From Candidatus Fermentibacterales bacterium (GTDB lineage Bacteria > Fermentibacterota > Fermentibacteria > Fermentibacterales > JAFGKQ01): a stretch of DNA of 12,054 nucleotides. Positions 6,628 to 12,054 of this stretch are shown here, one piece after another. The translations under genes and the position numbers were made by a program. The notes beneath the pieces are model-generated. The model searched no databases and was not told where the DNA came from. It saw only the letters and a program-made list of their open reading frames with translations. Position 1 is the first letter of the stretch. Every line of letters starts with the position of its first letter. Location: assembly GCA_016928495.1 (NCBI GenBank), contig JAFGKQ010000150.1:1-12054 (forward strand), written 5' to 3'.

Positions 6628-7025
6628 TCGACGCCCAGGCTCCGGGCGAAGTCCCTGACGGCCGGGACCACGACCTGGTCGAGATAGTCGAAGCTGTCGC
6701 CCATCAGGTGCTGGGCCGATCTGGTTTCCAGGCGCATCATGCCCTCGAAGTACCTGACCGCTGCCTCGTCGTCGCCGCTCTCCAGGGCACAGGACATCTT
6801 CCCGTCGAGCTCTTCGATCAGAGGTCGCACCTCCGCCTCGATCTCCTCGGCCTCTCTTGCCCTGCCGTACATCGCGGCTGCCTCCCTGGCCTGGTCCTCC
6901 GCCTGCTTCGAGGCCAGCCTGCACTCCGAGTCGCAGTAGATGCAGGTCACGACGTAGCTGCCCTCCGTTCCGCGGAGCGGAGCACCGCACATCGGGCATC
7001 TCATCGAGACCACATCCCCGGCCAC
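6597..7025 (-). CDS. Small zinc-ribbon protein
   Basis: The product is 142 residues, starting with GTG at 7025; a strong AGGAG lies seven bases upstream. Residues 10-31 form a four-cysteine zinc ribbon (CPMCG at 10-14, CIYC at 28-31, with a further Cys35). It is followed by a long acidic, Ala/Glu-rich helical segment (about 38-110), likely a coiled coil, and a short tail. No membrane segment is seen. The gene starts 17 bases after the hflC stop and is probably co-transcribed with hflK-hflC, which suggests a role linked to that membrane complex, though this is by context only. The family is not known to me. The 3' end overlaps the convergent glycoside hydrolase gene by 31 bases. Confidence 0.72.
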   Translation of the reverse strand: MAGDVVSMRCPMCGAPLRGTEGSYVVTCIYCDSECRLASKQAEDQAREAAAMYGRAREAEEIEAEVRPLIEELDGKMSCALESGDDEAAVRYFEGMMRLETRSAQHLMGDSFDYLDQVVVPAVRDFARSLGVDYDPSVASGD

Positions 7026-7042
7026 GAAAGCTCCTTCCCGGG

Positions 7043-8158
7043 CTACTCCAGGGTTCCCGGCGGAAGCGTGAGGTAGTCGAGGAGGCTTCCGTCCTGAGTG
7101 CTCAGGACCAGCGCGCTGCCGGCGTCCATCGTCTCCGAGAGCACCTCGAGGCTCTTCATGAAGGTGTAGAAGTCGGGATAGACGCTGTAGGCCGCGGCGT
7201 AGATCGCAGCCGCGGTGCTGTCCGCCTGCCCCCTGATGTTGAGAGCCGTTCTCTGGGCGTTGGCCATGATGGAGTCCACCCTCAGATCGGTCTCGGCCCT
7301 TATCGTCTGAGCGATGCGCCTGCCCTCGGCACGGTACCTGGCCGAGATCCTGTTCCTCTCAGCCTGCATCCGGTTGAACACGGCGGCGGCGTTCTCGTCC
7401 GGCAGGTCCGCCCGCTTGATCCTCACGTCGATGATCTCTATGCCGTACTCCCTGGCCAGCTCCGCGCTCTGGCTCGTGACCCGGTCCAGGATGCTGACCC
7501 TGCCCTGCCCCTGGGGCACTCTCACCAGGGATATCGTCTCGATCAGCTCGCCCTCGGCGTCCAGCGAGATGTAGTTGAGCGAGTCCGTCATCGAGGCGGA
7601 GCCGACCAGTCTGACGTACTCTCCCAGTCCCACCGGATCGTTCGACGAGCGGATGATGTTGCTCATGCTGGAGCGCCCGAGCTCCTGTCTCAGCATCGAG
7701 TAGATTATGTCGTCGAGCCTGGAAAGGGCCTCGGACTCCGTCTGAACGGTCTGGAGGAACAGCAGCGGGTTGTCGATATGCCAGCGCGCGTAGCAGTCTA
7801 TCTCCAGGTGCTTCTTGTCCATGGTCACGACCGGCTGCGGGGCGTCGTCGTACTCCAGGATCTGGTCCTCGAACTTCCTGACTTGCTGGAGGACGGGGAT
7901 CTTGAAGTACAGCCCGGCCCCGGAGGAGAGCACGAGGCCCTGCGAGTTCTCGTCGATCCAGTCCTGAAGCTGGGCCAGCTCTTCCGGCGGCCTTTCGCCG
8001 ACTATCATTCTCACGGGCCGTCCGAACTGCAGGACGACGGCCTGCTCCGTCTCCTTCACCACGAACACGGAGCACTTCAGCAGCAGGGCGGCGAGGACCA
8101 GCAGTGCCCACAGGCCAACCCTGGACCTGCGCCCCTGGGCTCGTTCCTTCGAGGCCAT
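7043..8158 (-). CDS. hflC: HflC, SPFH/band-7 membrane protein, FtsH-complex partner
   Basis: The product is 371 residues. A basic N-terminus (RAQGRRSR) precedes one membrane helix at about residues 14-33, then the SPFH domain opens with VFVVKETEQAVVLQFGRPV. Later parts match HflC closely: GLYFKIPVLQQV, the strand with YGIEIIDVRIKRADLP, FNRMQAERNRISARYRAEG, and the ending YPDFYTFMKSLE, then LSTQDGSLLDYL. HflC with HflK normally encases FtsH in the inner membrane and restrains its proteolysis. About 20 extra residues (roughly 52-80) sit between FGRPV and GLYFKIP relative to the E. coli protein as I recall it, and total length exceeds the usual 330 or so. The ATG overlaps the hflK stop by one base (TGATG), so the two are translationally coupled. 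Confidence 0.93.
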   Translation of the reverse strand: MASKERAQGRRSRVGLWALLVLAALLLKCSVFVVKETEQAVVLQFGRPVRMIVGERPPEELAQLQDWIDENSQGLVLSSGAGLYFKIPVLQQVRKFEDQILEYDDAPQPVVTMDKKHLEIDCYARWHIDNPLLFLQTVQTESEALSRLDDIIYSMLRQELGRSSMSNIIRSSNDPVGLGEYVRLVGSASMTDSLNYISLDAEGELIETISLVRVPQGQGRVSILDRVTSQSAELAREYGIEIIDVRIKRADLPDENAAAVFNRMQAERNRISARYRAEGRRIAQTIRAETDLRVDSIMANAQRTALNIRGQADSTAAAIYAAAYSVYPDFYTFMKSLEVLSETMDAGSALVLSTQDGSLLDYLTLPPGTLE

Positions 8159-9168
8159 CACTGGCCTCCCCCCAGGCCGTAGTGGGTCAGTGCCCCGGCG
8201 TTCTCGTCCACCACGGTGAGGCTTGCCTGCGAGAAGACCTGCCGCAGGGCCTCCAGGTGAAGCCTGGCCGCGGTCACCTCCGGCGCTTTCCTGTACTCCT
8301 CGGCGACGGCCGTGAAGCGCTCCGACTCTCCCAGAGCCAGATTGACCCTCTCCGTTCTGTACCCCATGGCTCTGTTGACTGCCGTGACGGAGTCCGCCAG
8401 GGCGTCCGGGATCTGCTCGTTCCTGTAGGCCTCGGCCTCGTTGATGTAGGCCGACTTGTCCTCCCTGGCCGTCGCCACGTCCCTGAAGGCGGCTGAGACC
8501 TGCGCCGGAGGCTGTACGTCCATGAGCTGGACCGCCACGATATGCAGGCCGCACCTGTACCTGTCGCAGAGATCCTGGATGAGCTGCCTGGCCCTCTCCT
8601 GCATCTCGAACTTCCCCGTGGTGAGGGCCGCGTCCACGCAGTTGTCCCCGATCACCAGACGCATGGAGGCTTCAGCTATGTCCCGCAGGGTCTCGTCTCC
8701 GTCCCTTATGACGAACAGGTACTCGTGAGGGTCCCTGATCTTGTACTGAACGATGAAGGCGACGTTCACGATGTTCTCGTCTCCGGTCAGGGACTGGGCC
8801 TCCATCAGCATCTCCCGATCGTTGTTGAACGACACGTACTGATTATCGCCGACCGTCCTGAAGCCGATCTCCAGCCTCTTGACCACGTTGACCTCGGGTG
8901 TCAGCACCGTCTGGATCGGCCAGGGCCACTTGAGGTGGAACCCGGGTCCCGTGGTCTCCGTGTGCTTCCCGAAGGTGACCAGCACGCCCGCTTGCTGGGG
9001 ACCCACGATGTACCAGGGCTTCAGCACGACTACCGCAACGACCAGTATGACGGCGTAGACGAGGACCAGCTTGCCCTTCTTCCACCTCTGGAGGAGCCGC
9101 CTGTAGGTATAGCGGCCCAGGCTGATCTCCTTCCTGAAGAACTGATCGAAATCCGGTCCCTGATCCAT
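8158..9168 (-). CDS. hflK: HflK, SPFH/band-7 membrane protein, FtsH-complex partner
   Basis: The product is 336 residues. A basic segment (RRLLQRWKKGK) leads into one membrane helix at about residues 33-50, then WYIVGPQQAGVLVTFGKHTE and GPGFHLKWPWPIQTV, a typical HflK entry to the SPFH domain. Downstream come ENIVNVAFIVQYKIRDPHEY, LRDIAEASMRLVIG and VQPPAQVSAAFRDVATARED, all HflK-like, with a helical Ala/Glu-rich C-terminal part. The Gly-rich N-terminal extension of proteobacterial HflK is absent, which makes this a short version. The start at 9168 has GGAGGT five bases upstream. It precedes hflC with a one-base overlap. The unknown 177-residue gene ends 66 bases upstream and may belong to the same transcript. 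Confidence 0.93.
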   Translation of the reverse strand: MDQGPDFDQFFRKEISLGRYTYRRLLQRWKKGKLVLVYAVILVVAVVVLKPWYIVGPQQAGVLVTFGKHTETTGPGFHLKWPWPIQTVLTPEVNVVKRLEIGFRTVGDNQYVSFNNDREMLMEAQSLTGDENIVNVAFIVQYKIRDPHEYLFVIRDGDETLRDIAEASMRLVIGDNCVDAALTTGKFEMQERARQLIQDLCDRYRCGLHIVAVQLMDVQPPAQVSAAFRDVATAREDKSAYINEAEAYRNEQIPDALADSVTAVNRAMGYRTERVNLALGESERFTAVAEEYRKAPEVTAARLHLEALRQVFSQASLTVVDENAGALTHYGLGGGQ

Positions 9169-9234
9169 GGGGTACCTCCGCTGCGTGTGGCTTCGAGTCG
9201 GCCTGCGCTCCGGCGCCAGCCTCCGGGTGAGAGC

Positions 9235-9768
9235 CTAGAAGTTGATGACCGTGAGCGTCTTGCTGCTTCTGTCTCCGGCTACGAGGATGATGCCGACCTG
9301 GCAACCGCTGTTGCGGACCACGTCGAGGTTCATCTTCCACTGGTTCATCGACTTGTTCCACTCGTCCGTGAAGACGAGCGCCTTCTTCGTCTTTCCCCAG
9401 CACCAGCCCTGGGTGTGCTTGATGAGGAGCTCTATGGCCTGGGAGAGGGTCAGGGGCTTGCGGACCACCTTCCCCTTGTGCCACGAGATCGCGTCGAGGA
9501 TCACGGTCGCGTGGCAGTCGGCGATGGTGTCTTCGGAGGGGTAGAAGTTGAGCCTTCCCCCGCAGGCGGCGGCTATCTCCTCCACGTTCTTCCTCCAGTG
9601 CCCCGAGGGGTACCTGACCCTGGATCTGCCCGTGCTGGCCGCCTTCTCCCTGATCCGCTCGTCCTCCTCGACTATCTCGCTCATCACTCCCCAGATCTTC
9701 TGCAGGAGCCTGGTGTCGACGAGCTCCCTGGGGTGCCGGATCTTCGTCAGTAGCGTATCGTGGGCCAT
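9235..9768 (-). CDS. Hypothetical protein of 177 residues upstream of hflK
   Basis: No family is recognised. The product is soluble, without a signal peptide or membrane helix. The N-terminal third is helical and charged (IVEEDERIREKA, then YPSGHWRKNVEEIAAACGG). The C-terminal half reads as an alternating strand/helix domain: CHATVILDAISW, KPLTLSQAIELLIKHTQGW, KTKKALVFTDEWNKSMNQWK, and a closing strand pair with VGIILVAGDRSSKTLTVINF. The end is abrupt, at a hydrophobic strand. The start ATG 9768 has GGGAA about eight bases upstream. The gene lies between the propeller gene (142 bases upstream) and hflK (66 bases downstream), all leftward. Its composition matches its neighbours, so it looks native. 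A nuclease or nucleotide-binding role would be a guess. Confidence 0.65.
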   Translation of the reverse strand: MAHDTLLTKIRHPRELVDTRLLQKIWGVMSEIVEEDERIREKAASTGRSRVRYPSGHWRKNVEEIAAACGGRLNFYPSEDTIADCHATVILDAISWHKGKVVRKPLTLSQAIELLIKHTQGWCWGKTKKALVFTDEWNKSMNQWKMNLDVVRNSGCQVGIILVAGDRSSKTLTVINF

Positions 9769-9807
9769 GGATCGATTCCCTTTCCCGGTAGCAGTGCCGT
9801 GGCTCTC

Positions 9808-9835
9808 GGGTGCCGGTTCATGCTGCCGGACACCC
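9808..9835. terminator. Hairpin between the propeller gene and the 177-residue gene
   Basis: GGGTG plus CCGG (9808-9816) pairs with CCGG and CACCC (9826-9829, 9831-9835), with one bulged A and a nine-base loop. It sits downstream of the propeller gene stop and before the next start at 9768, where a terminator would separate the two units. No T-run follows on the minus strand, so it may be only an RNA-stabilising structure. Confidence 0.3.
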
Positions 9836-9909
9836 TTCCTCCCAGCGACTCCACTAGTCTGGCCAGATGAAGGCGCCGGGTCCAGTGGGGCCGCGCGGGG
9901 CGCCCGGAC

Positions 9910-11544
9910 TCAGCGGAGCCTGAGCACCCTCACCGCCGCCGACAGGGGGCCGGAGCTCAGCCTGACGAAGTAGGCGCCGCAGCCGAGTCTCTCGAAGTCG
10001 CCGGTTCCCGCCGGCCAGGCAAGGCGGCTCTCTCCCTGCGGCAGCGGACCTTCGTAGATAGTTGCGACTCTGCGTCCTGTCAGGTCGAAGGCCGAGATAT
10101 CGACATACCCCGGATCCTGCATCCGGATCAGGATCTCCAGACCCGAGGTGAAGGGGTTCGGAAACGCAGACAGGCGCAGCGGCCAGGGGCAGGAGGGTGC
10201 CCCGTGGCAGCCCGTTCCGGTCGTGTCGAAACAGGCACTGTGGTATCGGTCGTGCCGGAACATGGGCCATCCCGGTCCCGCCCCGCTCCCGGCCGCCACC
10301 GCGTAGGCTCGCCCGTGATTGTCCTGCGGTGAGGAGGAGGTGCCGTAGCCGCCGACCACGAAGACATCCAGCCCTCCGTCCTCGTCGAAGTCGGCAACCG
10401 TCGGCGCGTGGTCTATGTCGAAGGTGTTGCCGTAATGGGCCTGCAGGTCGAGGTCCCATATCACACCGCCATCCGTTCCCCTCAGGGCCGTCAGATGACC
10501 GTCCGATCCGCCGTAGATGACGTCGGGAGTGGAGTCCCCGTTGATGTTCGCGACGGCCGCTCCCCTGAAGCAGCTGCCTCCCGAGGTGTGCTGCCAGAGC
10601 TGGGCGCCGTCGTGAGTCAGCGCGCCTATCCGGGTGTGGGCCGCGTAGACGATCTCGAGGTGGCCATCGTTGTTCAGGTCTGCGATGGAAGTGGGGCCCC
10701 CGACGTAGTAGGGGAGGGGGTACTGCCACTCCACGGATCCGTCCTCGGAGTTCAGGAGGTACACGCTGGCATCGTAGGAACCGATCGCGATCTCGTCGCG
10801 ACCGTCCTCGTCGACATCGGCGAATGAGCCTCCGTGGTACATGTTGCCCTCAGGATCGTCACAGGACCAGATGATGGATCCGTCCGACCCGTCCAGCCCG
10901 TAGACCCTGAGGTCCCCCAGCCACTGGGCTACCACCGCGTCGAGGTCCGCGTCTGAATCGAGATCCAGAAGGCAGGGCCCGGACTGGATGTAGCTGGCGG
11001 TGCCCAGGCTGCACTCCCAGGACACCTCTCCGCTCTCGCCCTCCAGGCAGTAGACCCAGCCGTTGAAGGTCCCCAGCACTATCTCCGGCTTTCCGTCGCT
11101 GTCCATGTCGCCCACGGCCGGAGGCGAGTCGATGCAGTGGCCCAGGTCCGTGCTCCACTCGATGCCTGCGTTCGTGCCGCTCAGGCAGTAGACCATCTGC
11201 GGCGAGGAGGCAGGCGCGATGACCTCGAGCTGGCCGTCCAGATCCACGTCGTATATCACCGGGGAGGCATCGTTGCAGCCTCCGGTCGGGAAGCACCATA
11301 GCTCCGAGCCGTCCTCCGCATTGAGCGCGTGGATGCTCTCCCCGTTGAAGTAGGTGCCGAAGACTATCTCGAGGTGCCCGTCGCCGTCTATGTCCGCACA
11401 GGCCGCGGATCCGAAGCTGGGCGCGTCCAGATCGAACCACCACATGATGTCCGGATATGGCTGCGCGATCGCCGTCAGGGTGCAAGCGAGCAGGAAGAGG
11501 ACAGACAGGCCCGTGCCGGCGTGTGGTTCGGTAATCCCTGACAT
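9910..11544 (-). CDS. Secreted beta-propeller repeat protein with FlgD/T9SS-type C-terminal domain
   Basis: The product is 544 residues. Residues 11-27 are a hydrophobic export signal with a probable cut after TAIA; a Cys at 21 in FLLAC could alternatively suggest a lipoprotein. Eight copies of an Asp-rich FG-GAP/VCBS-like loop (DxDxDGxxEI type) begin near residues 51, 99, 146, 194, 243, 289, 334 and 385, about 48 residues apart. Most are followed by a Trp motif as in PQQ-like blades (ELWCF, IEWST, VSWEC). The propeller ends at GWPMFRHDRYHSACF. Residues 457-544 are a sorting/FlgD-like Ig domain: LSAFPNPFTSG, then DISAFDLTGRRVATIYEG, then GAYFVRLSSG and a basic end. Such domains mark cargo for type IX-like secretion or surface attachment. 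ATG 11544 is preferred over GTG 11547 because GGAGG lies six bases upstream. Ligand or binding partner unknown. Confidence 0.85.
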   Translation of the reverse strand: MSGITEPHAGTGLSVLFLLACTLTAIAQPYPDIMWWFDLDAPSFGSAACADIDGDGHLEIVFGTYFNGESIHALNAEDGSELWCFPTGGCNDASPVIYDVDLDGQLEVIAPASSPQMVYCLSGTNAGIEWSTDLGHCIDSPPAVGDMDSDGKPEIVLGTFNGWVYCLEGESGEVSWECSLGTASYIQSGPCLLDLDSDADLDAVVAQWLGDLRVYGLDGSDGSIIWSCDDPEGNMYHGGSFADVDEDGRDEIAIGSYDASVYLLNSEDGSVEWQYPLPYYVGGPTSIADLNNDGHLEIVYAAHTRIGALTHDGAQLWQHTSGGSCFRGAAVANINGDSTPDVIYGGSDGHLTALRGTDGGVIWDLDLQAHYGNTFDIDHAPTVADFDEDGGLDVFVVGGYGTSSSPQDNHGRAYAVAAGSGAGPGWPMFRHDRYHSACFDTTGTGCHGAPSCPWPLRLSAFPNPFTSGLEILIRMQDPGYVDISAFDLTGRRVATIYEGPLPQGESRLAWPAGTGDFERLGCGAYFVRLSSGPLSAAVRVLRLR

Positions 11545-11727
11545 CACGAGCCTCCTTGCCGTGAGTGGTATCTCCCGATAGAACCATGCAGAAGCTCGCG
11601 CAGACGGGAGCCCGGGTCAAGCCGGTCGAGCTTGCTCGTCGGGCTCTGTACTTCCGGGGCTCCATGGCTTAGAAATCCGAGAGCGATCGTTCCGCTCGAC
11701 ATGCAGGATCGGGACGGGGGTACGGGA

Positions 11728-12054
11728 ATGCCGGTGTTCGCCGTGGCCGTGGCTGCCTTCCTGCCCGGGATCATCTGGCTCGCGGTCATCTACAGGAGCG
11801 ACCGGTACCAGCCTGAGCCCAGGGGGCTCGTGCTGCGCACCTTCCTCCTCGGCGTGGTCCTGGGCCTGGCTTTCGCCCTGGGATACTCCGGGCTTCCGTT
11901 CGTCAGGGACACACTGATCGCACTCATCCTCGTGGCCCCTGTGGTCGAGGAGGGGGCCAAGTTCCTGCTCGTCCGATGGACAGTCTACGAGAGCGCGGAG
12001 TTCAACGAGCCCCTCGATGGCGTGGTCTACGCATGCTCGGCCGCTCTCGGCTTC
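11728..12054 (+). CDS. PrsW-family intramembrane protease, N-terminal part
   Basis: 109 codons are visible before the window ends. The opening is a membrane helix (residues 3-21), then YRSDRYQPEPRGLVLRTFLL, a loop typical of the family (D.YEPEP), a second helix, and then LVAPVVEEGAKFLLVRW with the paired glutamates Glu74-Glu75 and Lys78 that form the first catalytic motif of the CAAX-protease-related PrsW group. FNEPLDGVVYACSAALGF follows, matching the second conserved segment. The family founder cleaves an anti-sigma factor in Bacillus; the target here is unknown. ATG 11728 is chosen because GGGGG lies seven bases upstream; an in-frame ATG at 11701 has no ribosome binding site. The gene is divergent from the propeller gene across 183 bases, in which no clear promoter was recognised. 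Confidence 0.85.
   Translation, partial: MPVFAVAVAAFLPGIIWLAVIYRSDRYQPEPRGLVLRTFLLGVVLGLAFALGYSGLPFVRDTLIALILVAPVVEEGAKFLLVRWTVYESAEFNEPLDGVVYACSAALGF

Noticed and set aside
5907-7076. Plus-strand frame of 389 codons spanning the glycoside hydrolase and zinc-ribbon genes
   Set aside because: Low-complexity Arg/Gly composition that crosses two better-supported genes on opposite strands.
6857-9753. Two long plus-strand frames opposite hflK, hflC and the 177-residue gene
   Set aside because: Val/Asp/Leu-rich mirror images of minus-strand codon bias; hflK and hflC are certain on the other strand.
11548-11727. Divergent promoters between the propeller and PrsW genes
   Set aside because: No hexamer pair close to a known consensus was found on either strand; promoters must exist here but cannot be placed.

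Overview
The window is high-GC, gene-dense bacterial DNA with SD-led ATG/GTG starts. Two genes suggest a lineage in or near the FCB/candidate-phylum group (for example Fermentibacteria- or Eisenbacteria-like): a secreted repeat protein with a C-terminal FlgD/T9SS-type sorting domain (PNPF near its start, GxYFVRL near its end), and a YARHG-domain protein. This placement is an inference from gene content only. No tRNA, rRNA, CRISPR array or intact transposase was seen.

Left part (1-3695). The 3' end of a protein-L-isoaspartate methyltransferase gene (pcm) runs rightward. It converges on a leftward three-gene unit: an alkaline-phosphatase-superfamily phosphodiesterase, a protein with a regular Gly-Gly pentad repeat, and an exported YARHG-domain protein. 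The last two genes lie in the same frame, separated only by one TGA codon. A PIN-domain protein is transcribed divergently from the phosphodiesterase.

Middle part (3696-6627). A roughly 285-base stretch without an intact gene holds what looks like a coding relic. Next comes a leftward membrane-anchored protein of unknown function, whose last codons lie inside a small inverted repeat that resembles a dispersed mobile repeat. Divergent from it is a 628-residue glycoside hydrolase related to the GH106/alpha-L-rhamnosidase-like group, preceded by a perfect 7-bp-arm palindrome just upstream of its ribosome binding site.

Right part (6597-12054). A leftward cluster encodes, in order of transcription, a secreted eight-repeat beta-propeller protein, a 177-residue protein of unknown function, HflK, HflC (stop and start overlapping as TGATG) and a small zinc-ribbon protein. 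HflK and HflC are SPFH/band-7 membrane proteins that usually form a complex modulating the FtsH protease; ftsH itself is not in the window. The zinc-ribbon gene runs 31 bases into the end of the convergent glycoside hydrolase gene. At the right edge a PrsW-family intramembrane protease gene starts rightward and is cut by the window end.

Overall this looks like ordinary chromosomal housekeeping and envelope-related DNA with several poorly characterised small proteins. I did not find a clear new multi-gene system. The best leads are the repeat-encoded C-terminus, the in-frame TGA junction, the two unknown genes flanking hflKC, and the palindrome before the glycoside hydrolase.
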